Positions 40,973-50,366 of a DNA stretch of 64,000 bases are shown here, piece by piece. The stretch is from Streptomyces parvus (GTDB lineage Bacteria > Actinomycetota > Actinomycetes > Streptomycetales > Streptomycetaceae): positions 4,216,001 to 4,280,000 of the forward strand of contig NZ_CP135079.1 in the NCBI RefSeq assembly GCF_032121415.1, read 5' to 3'. The position numbers were made by a program, and so were the translations under genes. Below the pieces are notes generated by a model. It did not search any database and had not been told where the DNA came from. It saw only the letters and a list, made by a program, of their open reading frames with translations. Position 1 is the stretch's first letter. Each line of letters starts with the position of its first letter.

Positions 40973-42679
40973 GTGAGGACAGCGACACTGGGACCCGCCG
41001 AGCGCACCCTCGCGCTCGCCGCCATGGCCGAGCGCGAACTGGACGTGCTGGTCGTGGGGGCGGGCGTGGTAGGCGCGGGCACGGCGCTGGACGCCGCCAC
41101 CAGAGGCCTGACGACCGGACTGGTCGAGGCGCGCGACTGGGCGTCCGGCACATCGAGCAGGTCGAGCAAGCTGATCCACGGCGGCCTGCGCTATCTGGAG
41201 ATGCTCGACTTCGCCCTGGTCCGGGAGGCGCTCAAGGAGCGCGGGCTGCTCCTGGAACGGCTCGCCCCGCACCTGGTGAAGCCCGTGCCCTTCCTCTACC
41301 CCTTGCAGCACAAGGGCTGGGAGCGCCTCTACGCCGGCTCCGGCGTCGCGCTGTACGACGCGATGTCGGTCTCCTCCGGCCACGGACGCGGCCTCCCCGT
41401 CCACCGCCACCTCTCCCGCAAGCACGCGCTGCGGGTCGCCCCCGCGCTGAAGAAGGACGCCCTGGTCGGCGCCCTCCAGTACTACGACGCCCAGATGGAC
41501 GACGCCCGCTTCGTCACCGAGCTGGTGCGCACCGCTGCGTCCTACGGCGCCCACGTGGCCAACCAGGCCCGGGTCGTCGGCTTCCTCCGCGAGGGCGAGC
41601 GGGTCGTCGGCGCGCTCGTCCGGGACGTCGAGAGCGGCACGGAGTACGAGGTCCGGGCCAAGCAGGTGGTCAACGCCACCGGCGTGTGGACCGACGACAC
41701 CCAGGGGCTCATCGGCGAGCGCGGACAGTTCCACGTCCGGGCCTCCAAGGGCATCCACCTGGTCGTCCCCAAGGACCGCATCCACTCCTCCACCGGCCTC
41801 ATCCTGCGCACCGAGAAGTCCGTCCTCTTCGTCATCCCCTGGGGCCGGCACTGGATCATCGGCACCACGGACACCGACTGGGACCTGGACAAGGCCCATC
41901 CGGCCGCCTCCAGCGCCGATATCGACTATCTCCTCCAGCACGTCAACTCCGTCCTGAACACCCCGCTGACCAGGGACGACGTCCAGGGTGTCTACGCCGG
42001 GCTGCGGCCGCTGCTGGCCGGCGAGTCGGACGCCACCAGCAAGCTGTCGCGCGAGCACACGGTGGCCCACCCCGCCCCCGGCCTGGTCGTCGTGGCGGGC
42101 GGCAAGTACACGACGTACCGGGTCATGGCCAAGGACGCGGTGGACGAGGCGGTGCACGGGCTCGACCAGCGGGTCGCCGCCTGCGTCACCGAGGACACCC
42201 CGCTGCTGGGGGCCGAGGGGTACAAGGCCCTGTGGAACGCGCGCGCCCGGATCGCGGCCCGGACCGGACTCCATGTCGCCCGGGTGGAGCATCTGCTCAA
42301 CCGGTACGGCTCAATGACCGAGGAAATTCTGGAACTGATCCTCGCCGACCCCGCACTGGGTGAACCGCTGCCCGCCGCCGACGACTATCTGCGCGCCGAG
42401 ATCGTCTACGCGGCCTCCCACGAGGGCGCCCGCCATCTGGACGACGTGCTGACCCGGCGCACCCGGATCTCCATCGAGACCTTCGACCGGGGCACCCGCA
42501 GCGCCCGGCTCTGCGCGGATCTGATCGCGCCGGTGCTCGGCTGGGACCAGGGGCGGATCGACCGGGAGGTCGAGCACTACGAGAAGCGGGTGGAGGCCGA
42601 GCGGGAGTCGCAGCGGCAGCCCGACGACCTCACGGCGGACGCGGCCCGGCTGGGCGCGCCGGACATCGTGCCGACCTGA
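40973..42679 (+). CDS. glpD: Aerobic glycerol-3-phosphate dehydrogenase
   Basis: 568 residues. FAD-binding VLVVGAGVVGAGTALDAATRG, then SRSSKLIHGGLRYLEMLDFALVREAL, HLVVPKDRI and WIIGTTDTDW, and the C-terminal GlpD cap domain (ARIAARTGLHVARVEHLLNRYG). Membrane-associated oxidation of glycerol-3-P to dihydroxyacetone-P with electrons to quinone. GTG 40973 is set by GGAGG 5 nt upstream. No glpF/glpK here, so it is likely one of several glpD paralogues. Confidence 0.95.
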   Translation: MRTATLGPAERTLALAAMAERELDVLVVGAGVVGAGTALDAATRGLTTGLVEARDWASGTSSRSSKLIHGGLRYLEMLDFALVREALKERGLLLERLAPHLVKPVPFLYPLQHKGWERLYAGSGVALYDAMSVSSGHGRGLPVHRHLSRKHALRVAPALKKDALVGALQYYDAQMDDARFVTELVRTAASYGAHVANQARVVGFLREGERVVGALVRDVESGTEYEVRAKQVVNATGVWTDDTQGLIGERGQFHVRASKGIHLVVPKDRIHSSTGLILRTEKSVLFVIPWGRHWIIGTTDTDWDLDKAHPAASSADIDYLLQHVNSVLNTPLTRDDVQGVYAGLRPLLAGESDATSKLSREHTVAHPAPGLVVVAGGKYTTYRVMAKDAVDEAVHGLDQRVAACVTEDTPLLGAEGYKALWNARARIAARTGLHVARVEHLLNRYGSMTEEILELILADPALGEPLPAADDYLRAEIVYAASHEGARHLDDVLTRRTRISIETFDRGTRSARLCADLIAPVLGWDQGRIDREVEHYEKRVEAERESQRQPDDLTADAARLGAPDIVPT

Positions 42680-42694
42680 GCAGTGCCCCGCGGA

Positions 42695-42731
42695 GCCCCG
42701 GAGGGCGGCCACCCCCTGTTGCCTCCGGGGC
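42695..42731 (+). terminator. Terminator after glpD
   Basis: Perfect 10-bp stem GCCCCGGAGG/CCTCCGGGGC with a 17-nt loop. Confidence 0.65.
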
Positions 42732-42927
42732 AGTTGGGACCCGCCTGCCCCGTGGGGCGGGGCGGCGGGCCGGTCCGGCCTGGACGGGGAGGCCCGGTTG
42801 GTAGGAGGCTGTGGGAGATTCCCTCCGCGGGCCGCGGCGCGGCGGACCCGGACCCGGCACCAGGACCGGTCCCGGGGTGAGGGACAATGAACGCTCTGCC
42901 AGGGCGGGTTGATCGCAGAGGGGACGC

Positions 42928-45060
42928 ATGTCGGAGGCGGAGCAGGCACGGGAGCCCCAACGGGACAAGAACGGTCGTCTCCTCGCGGGGCGCTACCGGC
43001 TCGGTGAGGTGCTCGGCCGGGGCGGCATGGGCACGGTCTGGCGCGCCGACGACGAGACGCTCGGCCGCACGGTCGCCGTGAAGGAACTGCGGTTCCCCTC
43101 GGCGATCGACGAGGACGAGAAGCGTCGGCTGATCACGCGCACCCTGCGCGAGGCCAAGGCGATCGCACGGATCCGCAACAACAGCGCGGTGACCGTCTAC
43201 GACGTGGTCGACGAGGACGACCGCCCGTGGATCGTCATGGAGCTGATCGAGGGCAAGTCACTCGCCGAGGCGATCCGCGAGGACGGCACGCTGACGCCGA
43301 AGCGGGCCGCCGAGGTCGGGCTCGCCATCCTCGACGTCCTGCGCTCGGCGCACCGCGAGGGCATCCTGCACCGCGATGTGAAGCCGTCCAACGTGCTGAT
43401 CGCCGAGGACGGCCGCGTCGTCCTCACCGACTTCGGCATCGCCCAGGTCGAGGGCGACCCGTCGGTCACCTCCACCGGCATGCTCGTCGGCGCCCCCTCG
43501 TACATCTCGCCGGAGCGGGCCCGCGGTCACAAGCCGGGCCCGCCCGCCGACCTGTGGTCGCTCGGCGGACTGCTGTACGCGAGCGTCGAGGGCTGCCCGC
43601 CGTACGACAAGGGCTCGGCCATCGCCACGCTCACGGCCGTGATGACCGAACCGCTCGACCCGCCGAAGAACGCCGGTCCGCTCACGGAGGTCATCTACGG
43701 GCTGCTCGCCCGGGATCCCGAACAGCGCCTCGACGACGCCGGGGCACGGGCGTTGCTCAACGACGTCATCAACGCCCCCGACGTGCCCGCGCCCGCCCCG
43801 GTGGACTCCACCCAGATCATGGCCATCCCGCCGGCCCCCGCCGCCGACCCGCTCGTCAGGCGGACGCCGAAGCAGCCCAAGGCCCCGAAGCCGCCGAAGC
43901 AGTCCACCGGAACGGGCGAGTCCGGCGAAGGCGCCCGCGACCGGCTGCGCGGAGCCCTGCGGTCCGTGCGCAACGCGAAAACCCCGGCGGTGGCCGCCGC
44001 GGGCGCCGCGGCCGCGTCGAAGGGCTCTCCCGCCGCCGCGGCCACCGGCTCGCCCGTCACCCCGCCCAAGCCGCCGTCCCCGCCCGGGACTCCCGCCCCG
44101 TCGGCGAAGTCCGCCGCGGCGGCCGGGTCCGCCCCGGCGGGCGCGCAGGGATCCGTCGCGGCCCCCGCCGCGCCGAAGTCGGCGGCGACGGCGAGCGCTT
44201 CCGTGCCGGGACAGCGCCCGCCGTCCTCGGCCGCCTCCACGCGCGCCTCGATCACCGACGTGGTGCCCCGCCGCACCCTCGCGATCATCGCGGCGGTCGT
44301 CGCGCTGGCCATCCTCGGCACGGTCCTCGCGCTCGCCCTCGGCGGCGACGACGCGGACAAGAGCGGCAAGGGCGACACCGCCGCGTCGGCCGGAGCCGCG
44401 ACAGGCGGCGCCGACGGCAAGGGTGATGACACGGGCGGCGGTTCGTCCGGCGGGAAGGGCGACGGCCAGAAGGAGGGCCAGGGCAAGGAGGACGGCAGGG
44501 CCTCCGAGGACCCGTCCGGCGAGGGCTCCGACGACCCGAAGGCCGACGGTCCGAAGGGCGACCAGGGCGACGGGGACGACAAACCGGCGGGCGACTCCCT
44601 GCCCGCCGGCTACAAGAAGGTCGCCGACGCCCGGTTCCACTTCACCATGGCGATGCCCGAGGACTTCCGGCGCACCGGCATCGCGGGCACCAACTCCGGA
44701 GGCATCTACAACGCCGGGCAGGGCAGCTTCCCCCGGGTCCAGGTCGACTTCAACAGCTCTCCCAAGGACGACGCCGCGGCCGCCTGGCGCGGGGCCGTGG
44801 CCAGCGTCAAGGTCCTCAGCGACGGCTACAAGCACGGCGGCATAAAGAAGGTCGCGTACAACGGCTATCCGACCGTCGCCGACTGGACGTTCGAGCGCAG
44901 CCACAGCGGCGTCCGGGTCCGGGTGCTCAACCGCGGCTTCAAGGTGGACGCCAAGCGCGGCTACTCCATCATGATCAGCTGCAAGGTGGCCGAGTGGAAC
45001 GGCGATGAGTGCCGGACGCTGCGCGAAACGGCGTTCGCCACCTTCACGCCCACGGACTGA
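42928..45060 (+). CDS. Receptor-type Ser/Thr protein kinase (active)
   Basis: 710 residues. Kinase domain about 22-285: GRGGMGTVW, VAVKEL, ILHRDVKPSN, LTDFGIA and APSYISPERA, so all catalytic residues are present. A 160-residue Ala/Pro/Lys juxtamembrane stretch, one transmembrane helix near 447-470 (LAIIAAVVALAILGTVLALAL), a Gly/Asp/Lys linker and an extracellular domain of about 150 residues (GYKKVADARFHFTMAMPEDFRR onward). First of three kinase-type genes in a row; the equivalent S. coelicolor cluster (SCO4775-4779) acts in spore wall synthesis, so this is probably one of those. Confidence 0.92.
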   Translation: MSEAEQAREPQRDKNGRLLAGRYRLGEVLGRGGMGTVWRADDETLGRTVAVKELRFPSAIDEDEKRRLITRTLREAKAIARIRNNSAVTVYDVVDEDDRPWIVMELIEGKSLAEAIREDGTLTPKRAAEVGLAILDVLRSAHREGILHRDVKPSNVLIAEDGRVVLTDFGIAQVEGDPSVTSTGMLVGAPSYISPERARGHKPGPPADLWSLGGLLYASVEGCPPYDKGSAIATLTAVMTEPLDPPKNAGPLTEVIYGLLARDPEQRLDDAGARALLNDVINAPDVPAPAPVDSTQIMAIPPAPAADPLVRRTPKQPKAPKPPKQSTGTGESGEGARDRLRGALRSVRNAKTPAVAAAGAAAASKGSPAAAATGSPVTPPKPPSPPGTPAPSAKSAAAAGSAPAGAQGSVAAPAAPKSAATASASVPGQRPPSSAASTRASITDVVPRRTLAIIAAVVALAILGTVLALALGGDDADKSGKGDTAASAGAATGGADGKGDDTGGGSSGGKGDGQKEGQGKEDGRASEDPSGEGSDDPKADGPKGDQGDGDDKPAGDSLPAGYKKVADARFHFTMAMPEDFRRTGIAGTNSGGIYNAGQGSFPRVQVDFNSSPKDDAAAAWRGAVASVKVLSDGYKHGGIKKVAYNGYPTVADWTFERSHSGVRVRVLNRGFKVDAKRGYSIMISCKVAEWNGDECRTLRETAFATFTPTD

Positions 45061-45102
45061 CCGCCGGACGCGCCCGATCCTGGCCGGTGTGAAACGTTTG
45101 TG

Positions 45103-45129
45103 CGGGCCGGGTTGGGGCGACCCGGCCCG
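45103..45129 (+). terminator. Hairpin after the first kinase gene
   Basis: Perfect 10-bp stem CGGGCCGGGT/ACCCGGCCCG with a 7-nt loop. Confidence 0.55.
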
Positions 45130-45270
45130 TCGGCCCGCGTTGCCACGTATCGTAAGAGGCCGGAGACCGTACGCAGCCGGAACAGCGGGTCAATTGCCCG
45201 CCGGATGAACGTAACTGACGGAATCGTGCAGCTCTGATGGCCGGGGAACTGCGCGCTCTGGGGAGGCGTC

Positions 45271-48213
45271 GTGGACGATTACGCGGGTCGGGTGCTTGCC
45301 GACCGCTACCGCCTTCCGCTGCCCCCGTCCGACGGGTACGAACTGGCCGAGACCCGGGCGTTCGACACGTACAGCGGCCAGGAAGTCCTCGTCCGCCAGG
45401 TTCCGTTGCCGGAGATCATCGACGCCGAGGTGCTCGACGCGGACGGGCGGCCCCCGATGTCCGGGCAGGCCGGCGGGCGGGCGGTCCGCCGCAGTACGGA
45501 CCCCGCGGTCCGGCGGGCGATCGAGGCCGCGCAGGCCGCCGCCCAGGTGCCCGACCACCCCCGCCTCGACCAGGTCTTCGACGTGTTCGCCGAAGCGGAT
45601 TCGCTCTGGATAGTCAGCGAGCTCGTCGCGGCCCGGCCGCTCGCCGCGCTCCTCGCCGAGCGCCCCCTCACCCCCTACCGGGCCGCCGAGATCGGCTCCG
45701 ACGTGCTCACCGCCCTGCGGGTGCTGCACGCCCACGGCTGGACCCACCGCAACATCACCGTGCGCACGGTCCTGGTCTGCGACGACGGCCGCGTCATGCT
45801 CACCGGTCTCGCGGCGGGCGCCGCCGAGGAGGCCCTCTGCGGGTACGCCCCCGAACCGCTGCCCGACGCCGATCCGGTGGCCGGCCCGACGACGTACGGC
45901 ATCCCGGCCCCCGACCCCGCCCCGCCCAGGGAGCTCGGCGGCGCCTACGCGCTCCCGGCGGCCAGGAGCGACGCGGACGTTGAGGAGTACGCGGACGCGG
46001 ACGTTCAGGAGTACGCCGAATACGGCGGTCGGGAGGGCGACGGCAGCCGCGAGGGCCGGGAACTGCCCGTTCCGCCGCTGCCGCAGGGGTACGCGCCGCG
46101 CCGGGAGGACGACGGGTACGACCCGTACGACCTGCCGCCGGGCCGTGGGGCCGAGTCCGTCCCGGAGCAGTGGGCCGAGGGCCAGGAGATCGTCCCGCGC
46201 CCCGCCGCCCCCGCCGTCCCCTACACCGCCGTACCGCCCCCCGCCGAGCCGGGCGCCGCGAGCGCCGCGCAGCTGCGGGCCGCCCGCGCCGGGGCGATCG
46301 CCGCCTACCGCGCGGGCGCGCGGGCCGCCGCCCGGGACACCGAGGACCGGCAGCAGGCCGACCGCTCCCCGGCCGACCTCACGAAGCCGCCGCAGGACGG
46401 ACGCGAAGCCGCGCCGGACGCCGGAGCGGCCGATACCGCCGAAGCTGCCGGTACCACCGGGGACGTGGACGCCCCCGGCACCCCCGTCGCCCCCCGGCCG
46501 GCCACCCCCTGGGGCGGCCCCGGCGAGGACCCCTACGACGACGAGGACGACGAGGACGACGAAGAGGGCCCCCGGCCGCCGGGCCGCCGTGTCCATCTCG
46601 CAGGGACCTGGGACGACGGGCCCGGCGCCGGGCGGTCCGTCCCCGCCGGCGGATCGGGCGCGGACGCCCTGCGCGCCGACTCCCGGCGGCCCGGCGTATC
46701 CGGCGTACCGGGCTCCAAGGAGCCGGCCCGCACCGCGCCGCTCCCGACCGCGCGTACCACCACCCGGGCCTGGGAGGACGCCGTCGCGGGCGGGGGCGAA
46801 CCGGCCGTCTACCGCGGCCCCGCCACCCCGCTCGCCGCCGAACGCGCCCGCCAGGCACGGATCGCCGTCGTCGGAGCCGTCACCGAGCGCTGGGCCCCCG
46901 AGCAGGCGGGCCCGGTCCACGAGAACTGGCAGCTCGCGCCGCCGATCGGCCCCTCCACCGACCTGTGGGCGCTCGGCGCGCTGCTCTACCGCGCCGTCCA
47001 GGGCCACGCCCCCTACCCCGAGGAGAACGCGGCCGAGCTCGTCCAGATGGTGTGCGGCGAGCCGCCCGCCTTCGCGGAGGAGTGCGGTCCGCTGCGGCCC
47101 GTCGTCGAGTCGCTGCTGCGCCAGGATCCCACCGAGCGGCCGGACTTCGAGGAGTTGCGCGGCTGGCTGCGCTCGCTGGTGCGCTCCGCGCCGGAGCCGG
47201 AGGCGGGCGCCGACGTCGTCCCGCTGCCCGCGCCCGACGCCACCCGGCTCCCCGTCGTGCGCCGCAGGGGCGAGCTGGTACGGCGGCGCCGGGGCCGGTT
47301 CGGCGGCGCCGGGGCCGGCCGGCACCGCCAGGGGAAGCGTCAGCAGCCGCCGAAGCGGCGCGGCGGCACGCAGCGGGAGAGCCACGAGTCGCTGCTGCCG
47401 CCGGACCGTTCCGTGCGCAGGCCCGTGGAGGCCTGGGAGGACGAGCGCCCGGCCCGCACGCCGCGTGCCCCCAAGGGCCCCCGGGTGCTGCGGGAGCCCC
47501 CGCGCCGGGGTGAGGAGTCCCCGCGCAGGCTGGGCCGGCTGCTGCTCGTCCTGATCCTGCTGCTGATGGCCGCCGCCGTCGCGTACGCCGTGATGTTCAT
47601 GCCGAAGACGGAGCCGGGCCGGGACAACGGGGCGCCCGCGCCCACCGGTTCCGCCGCCCCGCCCGCCGCCTCGGGAGAGCCCGAGCCCTCCGGTTCGGCG
47701 GACGGACCCGACGTGCCCGGCTCCCAGAAGCCGCAGACCAGCCGGTCCGCCGCGGCCCTCGCCCCCGGCTACACGCTCCGCGAGGACGCGGAGGGCTTCG
47801 AGGTCGGCGTACCGAAGGACTGGCAGCGCAGCCCGGCCAACGCGGACCGTCAGATCCGTTACGGGAGCGACGGGTTCACCCTGCTCGTGGTGCCCGGCCG
47901 GGACACCGTGAAGTCGGGCGGCAGCGATCCGCTGGACTACCAGCGGGACAAGGAGCCCGAGCTCCAGCCGTTCCGGGACTCCAGCTGGTCCTCCTCGTCC
48001 GGGCTGCGCCGGGTCGACGTAGGCCGGCAGGCCATGGCCGAGGGGCAGTTCACCTGGCAGGAGAGCGGCGGGCGCGAGGTGTTCGTCCGCAACCTCGCCA
48101 TGATCGTCGACGGTCGGTACCACGTCATCCAGGTCATCGGCCCCGAGAGCGACCGGGACAAGGTCACCGAGATCTACGAGCAGGCCATCGCCTCCTACCG
48201 GGTCGCCGGCTGA
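45271..48213 (+). CDS. Receptor-type pseudokinase with a split kinase domain
   Basis: 980 residues. N-lobe and middle of a kinase fold at about 1-185, without a Gly-rich loop. The catalytic loop reads HGWTHRNITVRTVLV (HRN, not HRD) and the DFG position is LTGLAAG, so both catalytic Asp residues are gone. About 350 residues of Pro/Ala/acidic low complexity follow (with DDEDDEDDEE), then the C-lobe resumes at about 535 (ERWAPEQAG, STDLWALGALLYRAVQGHAPYPEE, DPTERPDFEELRGWL). Transmembrane helix near 753-777, then an extracellular domain related to those of its neighbours. GTG 45271 with GGGGAGG upstream. Likely a regulator or scaffold for the flanking kinases. Confidence 0.85.
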   Translation: MDDYAGRVLADRYRLPLPPSDGYELAETRAFDTYSGQEVLVRQVPLPEIIDAEVLDADGRPPMSGQAGGRAVRRSTDPAVRRAIEAAQAAAQVPDHPRLDQVFDVFAEADSLWIVSELVAARPLAALLAERPLTPYRAAEIGSDVLTALRVLHAHGWTHRNITVRTVLVCDDGRVMLTGLAAGAAEEALCGYAPEPLPDADPVAGPTTYGIPAPDPAPPRELGGAYALPAARSDADVEEYADADVQEYAEYGGREGDGSREGRELPVPPLPQGYAPRREDDGYDPYDLPPGRGAESVPEQWAEGQEIVPRPAAPAVPYTAVPPPAEPGAASAAQLRAARAGAIAAYRAGARAAARDTEDRQQADRSPADLTKPPQDGREAAPDAGAADTAEAAGTTGDVDAPGTPVAPRPATPWGGPGEDPYDDEDDEDDEEGPRPPGRRVHLAGTWDDGPGAGRSVPAGGSGADALRADSRRPGVSGVPGSKEPARTAPLPTARTTTRAWEDAVAGGGEPAVYRGPATPLAAERARQARIAVVGAVTERWAPEQAGPVHENWQLAPPIGPSTDLWALGALLYRAVQGHAPYPEENAAELVQMVCGEPPAFAEECGPLRPVVESLLRQDPTERPDFEELRGWLRSLVRSAPEPEAGADVVPLPAPDATRLPVVRRRGELVRRRRGRFGGAGAGRHRQGKRQQPPKRRGGTQRESHESLLPPDRSVRRPVEAWEDERPARTPRAPKGPRVLREPPRRGEESPRRLGRLLLVLILLLMAAAVAYAVMFMPKTEPGRDNGAPAPTGSAAPPAASGEPEPSGSADGPDVPGSQKPQTSRSAAALAPGYTLREDAEGFEVGVPKDWQRSPANADRQIRYGSDGFTLLVVPGRDTVKSGGSDPLDYQRDKEPELQPFRDSSWSSSSGLRRVDVGRQAMAEGQFTWQESGGREVFVRNLAMIVDGRYHVIQVIGPESDRDKVTEIYEQAIASYRVAG

Positions 48214-48357
48214 CCCCACGTCATCGCCACCGGCGCCGTGCGGGCGTTGTGCGGTGCCGACAACCATCACAGTGCGGTCTCGTGGGCGATCCCCCGTATC
48301 CCCGCCGCGCCCCGCCTCCGTAATCTGGCAATTCGAGGAACGGGGCGGGGGCATCAC

Positions 48358-50082
48358 GTGGATCGATCACAGGGCACGGACGCGGGACCGGTGCTGGCGG
48401 GGCGCTACCGGCTGGGCGACGTCCTCGGCCGGGGCGGCATGGGCAAGGTCTGGCGCGCCCATGACGAGGTGCTGCACCGCACGGTCGCCGTCAAGGAGCT
48501 GACCGCCGGGCTGTACGTCGCCGAGGCCGACCGGCTCGTCCTGCACGCCCGGACGCAGAAGGAGGCCCGGGCGGCGGCGCGCATCACGCACCCCGGCGTC
48601 GTCACCGTCCACGACGTGATCGAGTACGACAACCGCCCCTGGATCGTCATGCAGTATGTCGACGGGCCCTCGCTCGCCGACTCCGCCAAGGAGAGCGGCG
48701 AGGTCGCCCCGCGCGAGGCGGCCCGCATCGGGCTGCACGTGCTGAGCGCCCTGCGCGCCGCTCACAGCGCCGGGGTGCTGCACCGGGACGTCAAGCCCGG
48801 CAACGTCCTGCTGGCCCGCGACGGGCAGGTGCTCCTGACCGACTTCGGGATCGCCGCGATCGAGGGCGACTCCACCATCACCCGTACCGGCGAACTGGTC
48901 GGCTCCATCGACTACCTGGCCCCGGAGCGGGTACGCGGCGGCGACCCGGGCCCGGCCTCCGACCTCTGGTCGCTGGGGGCGACGCTGTACACGGCGGTCG
49001 AGGGGACCTCCCCGTTCCGCCGTACGTCCCCCATCTCCACCATGCAGGCCGTCGTCACCGAGGAGCCGCCCGCTCCGGTCAACGCCGGCCCGCTCGGGGC
49101 CGTCATCACCGCGCTGCTCCGCAAGGACCCGGCCGAGAGGCCCACGGCCGCGCAGACCGAGCAGATGCTGCTGGACGCCATGGAGGGCCGCGAACCCCGG
49201 GCCGCCCAGGCGCATGTGCCGACCCAGCGCTTCCCCGAGGAGGCCCGCTACGGCTACGGGGACGGCGACGCGTCGGGCCCGCCCGGCTCCGACGGCGCCA
49301 CCGCCCGGCTGCCCGGAGCCACCACCCCCGCCGCCACCACCGGCCCGACCGCCTCGACCGCGCCGACCGCCCATGCCGCCCCGGCCCCCGGCCCCGCCTC
49401 CGTCCCGGTGGTCCGGCGCACCGGATCCCGGTGGCGCACCGTGCTCGTCGTGGTCGTCGCGGCGGCCGTGCTCGGCGGCGCGGCCGGGCTGATCGCGATG
49501 AAGTACGGCGAGCGCTCGGGCACTTCGGCCGGCGCGAGCGGCGGTCCGGCCGCCGGAAGCATGTCGTCCGCGCCCCGGACCACCCCGGAGCCCACCGGCC
49601 CCGCGCAGGGCGCGTCGGAGATACCCGACGGCTGGCACCGGGTCGAGGACCCGGCCGGCTTCAGCCTCGTCGTGCCCCAGGGCTGGGAGCGCCAGGTGAA
49701 CGAGGGCCAGATCGACTACACCCCGGACGACGGGGTCCACCGGATACGCATCAGCGTCGACCCCGACCCGGACTTCGACCATCCGTATCTGCACATGGAG
49801 AACATGGAGGAGCAGCTCTCCACGCGGCTTCCGGGCTACGAGCGGATCGGGATGGAGAAGAACACCTTCCGCGACCGGCCGGGCGCCCTCTGGGAGTTCA
49901 CCTGGAACGAGACCAAGGACCACGCGGGACCCCGGCACGGGATCGACCAGATGTACTACGGCGGCTCCGGCGGCCCGGAGTACGCGCTGTACCTGACCGC
50001 CCCGCAGGAGGGCTGGGAGGCCAGCCGGGAGAAGTTCGACATCATGCTCCGCAGCTGGCGCGCCCCGCAGACGCAGGAGTGA
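48358..50082 (+). CDS. Receptor-type Ser/Thr protein kinase (active)
   Basis: 574 residues. Kinase domain about 20-275 with GRGGMGKVW, VAVKEL, VLHRDVKPGN, LTDFGIA and GSIDYLAPER, all intact. Pro/Ala/Thr linker, transmembrane helix at about 358-378 (VLVVVVAAAVLGGAAGLIAM), and an extracellular domain (PDGWHRVEDPAGFSLVVPQGWER to the end) of the same type as the two upstream proteins. GTG 48358 gives DRSQGTDAGPVLAGRYRLG; no strong Shine-Dalgarno, only a G-rich run. Gap of 144 bp from the pseudokinase gene. Confidence 0.92.
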   Translation: MDRSQGTDAGPVLAGRYRLGDVLGRGGMGKVWRAHDEVLHRTVAVKELTAGLYVAEADRLVLHARTQKEARAAARITHPGVVTVHDVIEYDNRPWIVMQYVDGPSLADSAKESGEVAPREAARIGLHVLSALRAAHSAGVLHRDVKPGNVLLARDGQVLLTDFGIAAIEGDSTITRTGELVGSIDYLAPERVRGGDPGPASDLWSLGATLYTAVEGTSPFRRTSPISTMQAVVTEEPPAPVNAGPLGAVITALLRKDPAERPTAAQTEQMLLDAMEGREPRAAQAHVPTQRFPEEARYGYGDGDASGPPGSDGATARLPGATTPAATTGPTASTAPTAHAAPAPGPASVPVVRRTGSRWRTVLVVVVAAAVLGGAAGLIAMKYGERSGTSAGASGGPAAGSMSSAPRTTPEPTGPAQGASEIPDGWHRVEDPAGFSLVVPQGWERQVNEGQIDYTPDDGVHRIRISVDPDPDFDHPYLHMENMEEQLSTRLPGYERIGMEKNTFRDRPGALWEFTWNETKDHAGPRHGIDQMYYGGSGGPEYALYLTAPQEGWEASREKFDIMLRSWRAPQTQE

Positions 50083-50366
50083 GGGCGGGCGGCCCGCCGG
50101 GCCCCGGGCGCAGCGGTCCGCGCCCCGCGGCGAAGGACGGGGACGCGATCTTCGCCGAGGTGGCCGAGGGGCTGACACATTCACGCTCCCTGAGGGTCGT
50201 GGGTCGGCCGCCGTCGGGCGGTCGGCCGCAACGCCACTGATCAGCGGTTATGTCGCCAGCGATCACTGGCTGGTTCAAGGGTGGTGCCGCACGGGGGTGG
50301 CGGGTCCTGTGAAAAACTGTTACCGACGGGTACCCAAAGACTCCGGCTGGACATACTCTCGGCCCC

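Noticed and set aside
45190..48357. Minus-strand open frame of over 1000 codons
   Set aside because: Antisense to the pseudokinase gene, with repetitive Gly/Arg/Pro composition typical of shadow frames.
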